Shown one piece after another: positions 54,940-64,000 of a DNA stretch of 64,000 bases. The notes beneath the pieces are model-generated. The model was not told the origin of the DNA. It did no database searches and saw only the letters and a list, made by a program, of their open reading frames with translations. This DNA comes from Actinomortierella ambigua (Eukaryota > Mortierellomycota > Mortierellomycetes > Mortierellales > Mortierellaceae). A program made the translations under genes and the position numbers. The DNA lies in contig JAAAJB010000001.1 in NCBI GenBank assembly GCA_016098155.1, positions 124,001 to 188,000 of the forward strand, given 5' to 3'. The stretch's first letter is position 1. Each line of letters begins with the position of its first letter.

Positions 54940-57159
54940 TCAGGTCGACTTTGCACCATAAATCGCAGCCTCTTGATTGAAGGGCTCGTGATAAATCATT
55001 TTGTCCAGTCGCTTGAGCTTGGTCGCAAGGCCCGCCACACGCTCCGGTACCAGGTTTTGCGAGTGACGGGCGTCGATCACACGAAGATTAGGCGCCATCA
55101 TTGGCAAGTCGTCCAAGAAGAACCGCTCGGCAAAGCGCCATCCCTGAATACGCAGGTACGAGAGCGACAGCAGCGGCGGAACGGAGGACGCGGAAAGAGA
55201 AGAGGAAGAAGAGGAGGGGAGGGCCAAAGTGCCCAGGCATTCTTCCTCGAGGTATGGGTAAGGGTCATCCGAGTGAAAGTTGTAAAATGCCCAAGAGACC
55301 AATGTTACACGTTCGATGCGTGGACAAATGTCGATCAGCCACGACCATTGGAACCCTTTGACTATGACACCGTCTAGTTCAAGCTCCCGCAGCTTTGGTA
55401 AGAGGGACCAGTGGCTCGGTTCCCAAGTGAAGGTATCCCTCACTGTAGAGTCAAGGCTTTCGCGTTCTGACCGCAAGGAGAGCCTTTCCAGACTGGCGGC
55501 GATGGATTTGAACGACGTTTGGTTGAATCGAAACGCCACGCTACCAGAGGCCCGCAACGAGGCCAATTTAGGAACATCCCAGACCGGGAATGGATGGAAG
55601 GTGTCATCATCATGAGAATCGCTCAGATGGAGCAACTCTAGTTTTGGACATCCCGTAAAGGCGTTTCCCGAACACTCGATTTTGCCCATATAGGACAGTT
55701 CGATGCGGCGCAGCTCGGGCAAATCATGAAAGTACAAGGCCAGGTCGAGGTAGAGGCTAGCCTGTGAATGGTGAATGAAAATCGACTGCAGGGTCGCGCT
55801 AAACGCATACGTGGCGTCGGACAAAACTTTGGTTGACACAGCCTGCATCGGGTGCGATATGACAGCGAGGCCGAGGTGTTCCAGCGGTACCAGTGGTACA
55901 TCATGGGCGGTGGGGACCCGTCGGTCGACCGCCTGTTCTTTGTTGCTCGTCGCTTCTCGCTTCTCTTGCACGGCCCATCGAAACATGTGTTTGTCGTGCG
56001 GGTCGTCCCTATGAAGAGCGACGTTGAAGGTCTTGAGCGACCGGCACCTGGCGAGGAGGGCGCCTTTGCCCTCTGGTGGGAACAACTCGACGCCGTCGCT
56101 CTTGGGAACGCCACGGACAAAGTCATGAATCGCTGTCACCGCCAGCAGGTCAAACGTCTCAGGCATGGTTCGGAGCCGCCGCCAGTCCAGGCTGCGGTCG
56201 TTGTGGGCGAAGGTGGGGAAGGACAGTTTTGGGAAACACTGGTACAGTTCCCTCAACTGCGGCCCAAAGTCATCCAGCCAACGGGGATGACGTTTCCACT
56301 CGCACGCGAATCCGACCTGTAGGGTGTTTTTCTTCCAATGTTGATGATGGCGATGAAGTTGTTGTTGTGCAAATTCTTTGCCGTTGTCCTCCCCTTGATG
56401 CCACCTCGGTGAACCCTCTCGCTCTTGGCTGCTTTGTCGAGCCAATAGGCCCTTGGTCAATAATATTGCCCTTTGGATGTAGATTGGGACGACCGCTTGT
56501 CGAGCGTCCTCTGGGTCGGGGAGATCCTCCAGTACAATCTCGACCATCTCAATGTTCTCCATCTGCTTGACGCATGCCACGTACCGACTCAAGTACATGC
56601 ATGAGATCGAGATGCATCGAAGCGCCGGAAGATACGAGCCGTGCTTGGTTGCAGCTCGCACCAAAGTCTCCCATCCTACCTGCACACGCGTGGATTGACG
56701 CCTGATCGTGCAATCCACCCAGTGGGCACGGCCGATCGCCCCACACAGAGTGGGCTGCCACCTCATTGTCTGGATGTACGACAGGTAGTCCACAAAGGGA
56801 GGGGATGCAAACTTTGTGTCCGCAGCAGCACCCCCTGTGCGCTCAAAGCTGTGGGCTGCGCGAAGTTTGTCGACAAAGAGGTCGTCTGAGCAAGGCGAGA
56901 TGCGAGCGAGGAGTTTGACAAATCTCTTGAAGCACTCTTCAACATCGCCACAATCGTCAATCGTCTGGAATGGGTCCCGATACAGGCGCTCAATACAGGT
57001 GTAAAAGAAGTCTTTGTTGACCGTGAGAAGTGGGTAGAGTGTAGAGGAACGGATGATCCTCCTACTATCCCGGATGAAGCTGAAATGGTCCAATATCATG
57101 TCAATGCATTCCTTGGGCAACCGCGGAGCAGACGGTCTGGTGGAATCGTTTGACTGCAT
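54940..57159 (-). CDS. F-box/repeat protein, paralogue 3
   Basis: Intronless, 739 residues from ATG 57159. The F-box-like region is at about residues 10-65 (RLPKECIDMILDHFSF, then YPLLTVNKDFFYTCIERLYR), closely matching LLTVNKxxxxxxxxRLYxxP in paralogue 1. Leu-rich segments follow (LPELRRIELSYMG, CPKLELLHLSD, LPKLRELELDGV, CPRIERVTLVSW). There is a His/Gln-rich insertion in the middle and a Ser run (SSSSSSLSASS) near the end. A region with WAVQEKREA parallels WAVQERQRV and WAVQERRAG in the other two, confirming common descent. Probable SCF adaptor, by inference. Confidence 0.8.
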   Translation of the reverse strand: MQSNDSTRPSAPRLPKECIDMILDHFSFIRDSRRIIRSSTLYPLLTVNKDFFYTCIERLYRDPFQTIDDCGDVEECFKRFVKLLARISPCSDDLFVDKLRAAHSFERTGGAAADTKFASPPFVDYLSYIQTMRWQPTLCGAIGRAHWVDCTIRRQSTRVQVGWETLVRAATKHGSYLPALRCISISCMYLSRYVACVKQMENIEMVEIVLEDLPDPEDARQAVVPIYIQRAILLTKGLLARQSSQEREGSPRWHQGEDNGKEFAQQQLHRHHQHWKKNTLQVGFACEWKRHPRWLDDFGPQLRELYQCFPKLSFPTFAHNDRSLDWRRLRTMPETFDLLAVTAIHDFVRGVPKSDGVELFPPEGKGALLARCRSLKTFNVALHRDDPHDKHMFRWAVQEKREATSNKEQAVDRRVPTAHDVPLVPLEHLGLAVISHPMQAVSTKVLSDATYAFSATLQSIFIHHSQASLYLDLALYFHDLPELRRIELSYMGKIECSGNAFTGCPKLELLHLSDSHDDDTFHPFPVWDVPKLASLRASGSVAFRFNQTSFKSIAASLERLSLRSERESLDSTVRDTFTWEPSHWSLLPKLRELELDGVIVKGFQWSWLIDICPRIERVTLVSWAFYNFHSDDPYPYLEEECLGTLALPSSSSSSLSASSVPPLLSLSYLRIQGWRFAERFFLDDLPMMAPNLRVIDARHSQNLVPERVAGLATKLKRLDKMIYHEPFNQEAAIYGAKST

Positions 57160-57600
57160 TTGTCCTAGGTGGTGCCTTGGGATTTGGGAGAGAGGAAAGG
57201 TGGAGAAAGGAAGGGAGCAAGGCAAAACTTTAATAGGGACTTGTGACTACTCATTCCGTACAACAGTCGACTCTTTACACTGTATGCGCTGCAAGAGACT
57301 CTTTCCTGACTGTTGTCGAATGTCGCTGTTATTGAGGGTGGGACACACAGGCAAAAAACTGCTGAAGAAAAGGGAGGGCATGTGGACGGAGGTTTGCGGA
57401 ATGATGGACCCCCCCTTGTAACACCTCTTAAAAAATTTTCGCAGAAGAGAGTTGTAGGTGGAGTTCTAACATGAGTATGCTCTTTGCTACCTAGCTGCTT
57501 GTCGTTTGGTCGCTAGTGGAGTAGACACTTGTCGCCTCTACATCACACGTCGCTCATCAAAAGCGCCGAAAGAGTCATCAGCTTTATTGGTGTTTGTTGA
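57160..57600. other. Intergenic upstream of F-box paralogue 3
   Basis: 441 bp with no supported gene. It holds the promoter of the minus-strand F-box gene and the 3' flank of the Cys-rich gene. Confidence 0.5.
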
Positions 57601-57828
57601 TCAATAGTTGTGTTCTGTCTTGTAGCCTGGAGGACACTTGGGACATTGGCCGCATTTTCCAGGTAGGACAAACTTATGACCTTCGTCATTCGTGCAGGTG
57701 GATGAGCATGGAATACCGACACACTCGTCGGCGTTGGCAGCACCTAGTAGTATGGCAGCGATGAGCGCGGCGAAAGAGACGTGGTAGACTCTCCTGCTCA
57801 ACGGTTCCACCCCGCCCATCACAGACAT
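57601..57828 (-). CDS. Small secreted cysteine-rich protein
   Basis: Uninterrupted frame of 75 residues from ATG 57828. A hydrophobic signal segment (VSFAALIAAILLGAANA) ends near residue 33. The mature peptide of about 42 residues has six Cys with spacing CX4CX3CX13CX2CX2C and an ending CPPGYKTEHNY. Six Cys suggest three disulfides in a compact knot-like fold, but no known family was recognised. Size, secretion signal and Cys content are those of fungal small secreted or effector-like proteins. No function is claimed. The long N-region before the hydrophobic core means the true start could be the internal Met4. Confidence 0.65.
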   Translation of the reverse strand: MSVMGGVEPLSRRVYHVSFAALIAAILLGAANADECVGIPCSSTCTNDEGHKFVLPGKCGQCPKCPPGYKTEHNY

Positions 57829-58330
57829 TCAGAGGGATATAGGTGTTAGTCAGAGTTGTCGCCGCGTGGTTGTGTGCGTGCTGTCGTTTATGAGGTCGAG
57901 AAAATCACATACATGTGGGACGTGGATACAGAAAGTGAAGAAGGTATGAGGGTTGAAGATTGAGAAGCGACCAGAAAGTGTGACTTTGAACGATGTCTCA
58001 CTGATCCCCTTACTGCTTTGTCTTCCAATAGGATTTAAGGCAGCTGACTCTTCCCATTGGGATAGTCACCGAAGATCCTCTCTCACTTACTACGTAGGTC
58101 AGCACAATGCATGGACAAGATAGAAAAAAAGATTGGGGAAAGAGTGGTGTTGATAGATGACGGGGCGATTGGTGTGCGGATCAAGAGGCAAAGATAGGAG
58201 TAAAATGATGGTACGTGCTTATTTTTGAGTGAGGGAATGGCGGGGAGTCGAAGATGAGGGCTTCTACACCAATTGTCTCGTATTTTATTCTTCCGAGAAC
58301 GACCTAAATAAATATTTAAATAATAGTTTG
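57829..58330. other. Intergenic between the Cys-rich gene and GH5-lectin gene 1
   Basis: 502 bp, no supported gene. Confidence 0.5.
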
Positions 58331-60585
58331 TTACCATTGACCATTGGCTCCACGGGGCAAGGTCCAAACCTGGTTGGCCTGCTTGCCATTGGCGCGACAC
58401 TCATAGGTCAAAATGGACTGGCCATCCTTGTAGTTGGAGGCATAAATGTCGATGCACATGTTTGTGGCTTTGTTGACAATGTTGCCCGTGGCGGTCACCT
58501 CCCACTGCTGGGATTGCTTTCCAGCCTTGCAGGAATTCAGGACCACGTCTTGATACGTGGAGGACGGCGACAGATCACCCTTGATGTCCAGACAGAACTT
58601 GTCGTGCTGGTGATCCGTGTCCCAGGCCAACATGATGCTTCCGTTCTTGAACTTCCAGACTTGGTTCCAGTTGGAGGTGCATCGCCAGAGGATGACAGCC
58701 TGGTTCTGAAGTAATTTGAGGATAGTATTGAATGAGAAGTGAGTTTGCCATTGCCACCGCTTTCCCCCTCTCCCCTCCCTCTTTTCTTGATCTGGTCTTG
58801 GATAAAGTGACATACCTCGCCGGTCTTGCCCTGAGAGACATCCAAACACATGCCCGAGGCAGGGTTCTTGATAATGTCAGTCGGGAAGAAGGGCTGAACG
58901 CTTGCCTGGATACTGGCGCCGTTAACCGTCTGCGGCGTGTAGTGCAGCTGGACGATGTTGGTGTCGTCAATGGTGTACGTGCCCGAGTTTGCAGGGACGA
59001 AGAAGACGCGAACGCCATCGGGATAGTAATACTTTGGCGCGGTACGAATCAAGCCTGGTGCCGTGATCGAAGTATCGGCCAGCCACGAGACCCAATACTT
59101 GGCGGTCGAGTCCTGGAAATAGAACGTCTGGGCGGTACCTGCCGTGGCCTCGGTGTAGGTACGGGCGTAGATCAGAGCCAGCTCGAGCTTCACCTCCGTG
59201 GCGCCCCACAGGTTCTCGTAGGCCCAGCCTTGCCAAGACTCGAGGTAGTGGTCCATCACCTGGACGGCTTCCCTGGCCAGGGCCACGCTGTCGTCGTGGA
59301 CCCACATCTCAAACTCGGTGCACATCGAACCAGTGCGCAGACGCTTCTTGTCTTTGATACGGTTCTTCATGGTCGTTTCAAAGCCGAAGAGCTGAGGTGG
59401 CTTGTAGTAGTGCCACGAGTGCGCTGTCTTGGAGCCATCTGCGCCAGGCACGTTGTTGAAGCCGGAAAGGATGTCGAACGTCGAACCTTCAAAGTAGACA
59501 ATCGTTGTTGGATCGACGCTGCGGATAGCCTTGTTGCCCTTGTTCCACAGCGCCTCCATGTTGCGTCGATCAGCCGTGCCAGGTATGAGTAGCGTTGGGT
59601 CCGCCATGTGGTCGCCCACCCAGGGTTCGTTCATAAGATCGTAGCCTTGAACACCGGGAAAGTCTTTGAAATTCTCTGCCAAGACCTTCCAGTAATTGGC
59701 CCAGGTGTCGCCGAGGTTGTCATAGTTGTTGTACAAACGACCAAAGGCGTTTCCGACGCCATAGTTGAGGTACGACAAGGACCAGTCGATTGAGCCGCAG
59801 TCTTTGGCCGAAGGCACCCCGTTGGCATCAACAGCGAAAGGTGACCACTTTTGGGGGACGGGGAAGCGGCGGCCTTCCGGAACCCAGTCTTTTTTGACGA
59901 ACCACTGTTCCGAGAGGGATAGAAAAAAAAGAGGTGAATGTTATGAATATTGACCAGAACTAAACTAGTGCACTGATTCTCGGTCTTTCCTTCTTCTTGA
60001 GCGAGGCGAACGAAGATGGTGTATGACATACCAGCGGAGCACCGTGGCCACAGAGCTGTGCAGCCCAGACGTCTTGATGGTGGTCGACAAGTGTGTAAAT
60101 GCCATTATCTTGAAACTTTTGGACGATACCCTTCATCGTGTCGAGATAAGTTTGGTTGTATTGGCCACGGACAGGCTCAACGCCAGCCCAGTGGACGCCT
60201 AAAGATTCGGCAGCGCAAAGAAAAGTAGATTGTTCTTCCGTGAGCCATCAATGGCACGGGTATACTCCAGTCTTCAGAAAAAGTCCAAGAAATAAAAACT
60301 GTTCTTCTCAAATAGAAACTTACCCAAGCGAACCGAGTTGATGTTCAAGTCCTTCAGGGTTTGGATATCCTTCTCGACAATCGACCACGAGGGCTTGAAG
60401 TTTGTCAGGTCATGATGCCATGGAAACTCTTTATAGACCATGTTGGTGCCGTGGAAGAAACGCGAGCGACCGGTGGCGTCGATGAACTGGTGTGAGCTTT
60501 GGTCGACGCGAACGATCTTGGAAATGTCGGCCATGACGGTCGTGGCAAGGACGGCGATAGCCGTGGTAATGGTTATAAACTTCAT
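58331..60585 (-). CDS. Secreted GH5 endoglycoceramidase-like hydrolase with C-terminal beta-trefoil lectin domain, paralogue 1
   Basis: Predicted extracellular glycoside hydrolase acting on glycolipids or related beta-glycosides. Exons are 60585-60324, 60198-60032, 59904-58816 and 58705-58331, giving 630 residues. The signal peptide is MKFITITTAIAVLATTVMA. GH5 features are VRLG-VHWAG, LVDHHQDVW with CGHGAP, the acid/base Glu236 in LMNEPW and the nucleophile Glu340 in MCTEFEMW. A beta-sandwich region (YYYPDGVRVFFVPA) follows, as in endoglycoceramidases. The last 125 residues form a ricin-B-type (CBM13) carbohydrate-binding domain with QxW-type repeats (NQVWKF, SQQWEV, NQVWTL). A TATAAATA box lies at 60713-60720 on the minus strand. 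A tandem paralogue starts to its right. Substrate is inferred from family resemblance only. Confidence 0.9.
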
Positions 60586-61627
60586 TCTCAGTGTAACTTA
60601 TGAGAAAGAAGAAAAGGAGTGGGTTGAGAAGAGGGGAACAGAGATTAGGTGGTCGTTGGGCGTACTGAGGAGTGAGAGTTCAGCAATGAAAAATTATCGA
60701 ATGGCAATTGCATATTTATACGCGGAAAGTCTGTAGTACCTTTCTGAAGGTGGGTCTGAGGAGAATTTAGTACTGCAAAACCATGACAGAGTTTCGCGCA
60801 AGGCTCTCAGCGACAAAAGAGTAGAGTGGGAGAGTCTCTCTAGGTTCACCGTTTTTTGTGAATTGTTAGTGAAGAAAGACGCTAACACTCAGTCCCCAGT
60901 TGGGCATTTCGGCCTTCAACGATCAATGGTAAGTGAGTAAGAAAAAGGCCGACCACAGGGGGAAGAAAAAGAGAGGCACAAGAAGAGAACTTCCTACTAG
61001 ACATGCTCCAGGAGCATTTTTTTGTAACCATCGAGCCTCGAGAGGCAGGCAAAAAACACAAATACACAGGTTGCATATGTTTAGGTTAGGAAGAGGTAGG
61101 ATAGTCCTGAGCCTCTTGTGTTTCAAACACTGCAGAAAAGAGTTTTCTCTTCAGGAAGTAGTAAACTCTGTTCTGGCACAACAGCCTAAAGTTTCTGATA
61201 TGTTTGCTTGTACATTCGTGGCCGATTCAGGCAAAAAAGATGCGCACGCAAATGCACGCCAACAAGTACCTAAAAGATAGACGCCTCCACGAGTACTCTT
61301 GGAGGTAGTATGAGTTACACGTTCTTGAGCAATGGTTCTTGGGTGCCTTTTAAGTCAGGAGAAGTACATACCTTAGCCATGTCGTGAACTCTTATCCAGA
61401 CGGCATGCAACGGTATACTTTGGGCTGTTCCACGAAAAATACATATCTTCGTACAAAGAGCATTTGTATGTGAATGACTATCCATTTTGGTAGAGGCAAG
61501 CTCAGTGGAACAACTGGTCGCGATGCATGTATTCACAAACTTCGTTCTTCACTAGGATGCATGCTAACGAAGAGCCCTGGTATGCTCACCCCACCTCGTA
61601 CGCACGCCAGAAATATACAAGATAATA
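60586..61627. other. Intergenic between the tandem GH5-lectin genes
   Basis: 1.04 kb. It contains the promoter of paralogue 1 near 60590-60730. Nothing else supported. Confidence 0.5.
60713..60720 (-). promoter_or_regulatory. TATA box of GH5-lectin paralogue 1
   Basis: TATAAATA on the minus strand, 128 bp upstream of the ATG at 60585. It is the clearest TATA element in the window. Confidence 0.6.
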
Positions 61628-64000
61628 TTACCAGGTGCCATTGGCGCCTCGCGGCAGCGTCCACACCTGGTTAGCCTGGTTACCGCCGGCACCACAGGCA
61701 TATGCGAGAATCGTCTGACCATCTTTGTAGTTGGATGCGTTAATGTCGATGCACTTGTTGTTGGCTGCGTTGACAATGTTGCCAGTGTTCGTCACGCTCC
61801 ATTGTTGTGAAGCCTTGCCGGTCTGACAAGGATTCAGGACCACCGTCTGCGATGTAGCGGAGAGATCGCCTTGAAGATCAAGACAGTACTTGTCTGGGTT
61901 GTGGTCAGGATCGAACGCCAGCATGATGTTTCCGTTCTTGAACTTCCAAACCTGGTTGGCAGCAGATGAGCATGGCCAAAGCACGACAGGATTGTTCTAC
62001 AATTAATGTTGAAGGAAGGAATGAATATGAATATCATCGTGGCTGCATGCAACGAGCAGCCGTTGCGTTCGTAGAGTTTTGCAAAAAAAAAAATAAAAAA
62101 AAAAAAAAAAAAAAAAAAAGTGGACTTACGGGATTGAGATAAGCATTGCTGTTGTCAAGGCACTTTCCAGAGGCAGGGTTCTTGATAATATCCGTGGGGA
62201 AGAAAGGCTGGACACTCGCCTGAATCGTCGCTCCATTCTGAGCCTGAGGTGTGTAATGCAACTGAACAGTGTTCGAACCATCCATCGTGTGAGTGCCTGA
62301 CCCAGCTGGGACGAAGAAGACTCGAATGCCATCCGGGTAGTAATACTGGGGCGCGATACGAATCAAGCCTGGCGCGGTGATTGACGTATTTGCCTTCCAT
62401 GACACCCAGTATTTAGCCGTGGTGTCTTGGAAGTAGAACGTCTGAGCCGCACCAGCAGTGGCCTCCGTGTAAGTACGTGCGTAGATAAGAGCAATCTTCT
62501 TGTGGATTTCCGTATATCCCCAGAGGTTTTCGTATGCCCATCCCTGCCAAGACTCGAGATGTGCGTCGGCGGCGCGGACGGCATCATATGCTCGGTCGAT
62601 ATTGTCACCTTGAATCCACAAGGAAAACTCGGTGAGCATCGATCCGCAACGCATGCGGTTTCTGTCCTTCATGCGGTTCTTCATTGTTGTCTCAATCGAA
62701 TCCAGCTGGGGAGGCTTGTAATAGTGCCACGAATGGGCGGCCTTGGAGCCGTCATGACCAGGAACATTATTGAATCCACTGAGGATATCAAATGTGGGAC
62801 CCTCAAAAAACGCGATAGTGTCAGGGTCTGCTGTGCGGATAGCTGCAATGCCCTTGTTCCATAGAGGTTCGAGATTGACGCCGTCTGCTTTACCTGGAAC
62901 CAGTAGGGTAGGGTCGGCCATGTGGTCGCCCACCCAAGGCTCTGTGTGATTCCAAATATGGAGGGAAAAAAAAGTGAGCATTCGGAATTTAGCGGCGGTG
63001 AGCGTTTTTTTGACACACACGGGCGAGGGGTGAAAAGGTGTTCAATGGTGAAAGGTACAAGAACACAAGCCAATGGTGTCGGAGTACAACAAAATGTGTC
63101 ACGAGAAAGTATGCATACCATTCATGAGATCGTAGCCTTGGACGCCAGGCATCCCCACAAACGTTTGAGCGAGCTTCTTCCAGTAGTTTGCCCAGGAGTC
63201 GCTGAGACCATCGTGGTTGTTGTACAGTCTATATCAAGAAGAGAGTGAGCAAAGTACATGCATTCAGCTTGGCGAAAATTACTCCTAGGTTTTGCACTCA
63301 GCGAGTTTTGCGCCATTGCCTTTTTGTTGGTGCCTTTACCTTCCAAAGGCATTGCCCACAGCGTAGGTCAGATACGAAAGAGACCAGTCAATAGAATTGC
63401 AATCAGTATCTGCAGGAACTCCGTTGGCATCAACAGCGAATGGTGTCGACTTTTGAGGAACTGGGAACCGATTGTTGGGCTGCACCCAATCAGGCTTGAC
63501 GAACCACTACATGCAAAGAAAGCAAAGAAAAGATGTTACAACAGAAGGACCGAGACCTCATAGTTTCTCTTGTGCGACTACAAAATTCTCAGACCAGATG
63601 CTTACCAAAGGAGCACCATGGCCACAGAGCTGAGAAGCCCAGACATCTTGGTGGTGGTCGACAAGAGTGTAGATGCCATTGTCTTCGAGTTTTTGGACGA
63701 TCCCTTTCATAATATCGAGATATGTTTGGTTGTATTGGCCGCGAACTGGCTCAGTACCAGCCCAATGAACGCCTACGAAACATGAGAGATAAAAAAAAAG
63801 ATAGAGAAAAAGTGAGAGAGGGCGGTGAGGATAATACGCTGTCAGAAGGTACTCACATCCGCTCTTGCAGGTCACGAAATACAGTGTACCTACCCAAGCG
63901 TACTGAGTTTATATTCAATGACTTCATGGTCTCGATATCCTTATCGACGAAGGACCATCCAGGAACAAAGTTGTCGAGGTTATGATGCCAGGGGAATTCC
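61628..64000 (-). CDS. Secreted GH5 endoglycoceramidase-like hydrolase with beta-trefoil lectin domain, paralogue 2 (5' end beyond window)
   Basis: Tandem paralogue of the gene at 58331. Exons on the minus strand are from beyond 64000 to 63894, then 63772-63606, 63506-63340, 63228-63119, 62941-62130 and 61996-61628. All phases join. It has LVDHHQDVW and CGHGAP, LMNEPW (acid/base Glu), SMLTEFSLW (nucleophile Glu) and the C-terminal lectin domain with NQVWKF, SQQWSV, NQVWTL. Two introns (63229-63339 and 62942-63118) are absent from paralogue 1, and the second splits the catalytic Glu codon of NEPW. Intron 61997-62129 contains a 25-A run. Signal peptide and promoter lie outside the window. Confidence 0.9.

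Overview
The window is nuclear DNA of a filamentous fungus. Genes have short GT-AG introns (about 85 to 190 nt, up to 9 exons), C/T-rich promoter tracts and long A/T homopolymers in non-coding DNA. The gene set includes a soluble-type adenylyl cyclase, a bacterial-type MscL channel, F-box/repeat paralogues, a Hpc2/ubinuclein protein and half-size ABC transporters with a Cys-rich ectodomain. This fits an early-diverging fungus, most likely Mortierellomycotina. That placement is inference from gene content.

Layout: 1-3874 (-) carries a class III adenylyl cyclase/AAA protein running off the left edge, divergent from a DEDDy 3'-5' exonuclease (3981-5758, +). 6327-8225 and 15032-16990 (+) are two type-B carboxylesterases flanking a DHA2-type drug transporter (11523-13517, +). 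18488-22063 (+) is an Adp1/ABCG24-like ABC transporter. 22884-28123 (+) is a Hpc2/ubinuclein-like histone chaperone subunit. 28337-30502 and 32352-34502 (-) are two F-box/repeat proteins. 35408-36468 (-) is MscL.

36.5-41 kb is gene-poor. It holds diverged direct repeats, an elongator tRNA-Met, a foldback MITE and a B-box-containing hairpin. 40977-44112 has two secreted Lys-rich proteins sharing one motif, the larger with Lys/His and Cys/His repeat blocks. 44631-47475 (-) is a transcription factor joining a Zn2Cys6 cluster to two C2H2 fingers. RBM18-like (48827-50311, +), dCMP deaminase (50410-51717, -) and a ZNF706-like mini zinc finger with an 11-nt micro-exon (51936-52536, +) follow. 53241-54653 (+) is an intact gene derived from a Tc1/mariner-type transposase whose catalytic acidic residues are replaced. 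A third F-box paralogue (54940-57159, -), a small Cys-rich secreted protein (57601-57828, -) and two tandem secreted GH5 endoglycoceramidase-like enzymes with beta-trefoil lectin tails (58331-60585 and 61628 to past the right edge, -) close the window.

There is no operon-like organisation. Functional themes are nutrient or membrane-lipid turnover (GH5-lectin pair, carboxylesterases), export (MFS, ABC), osmotic and cAMP signalling (MscL, adenylyl cyclase), chromatin and transcription (Hpc2, Zn2Cys6-C2H2 factor, F-box proteins) and dNTP metabolism. The most novel-looking loci are the catalytically dead transposase gene and the secreted Lys/His/Cys repeat pair. All exon boundaries were placed by eye from splice consensus, reading phase and family similarity.
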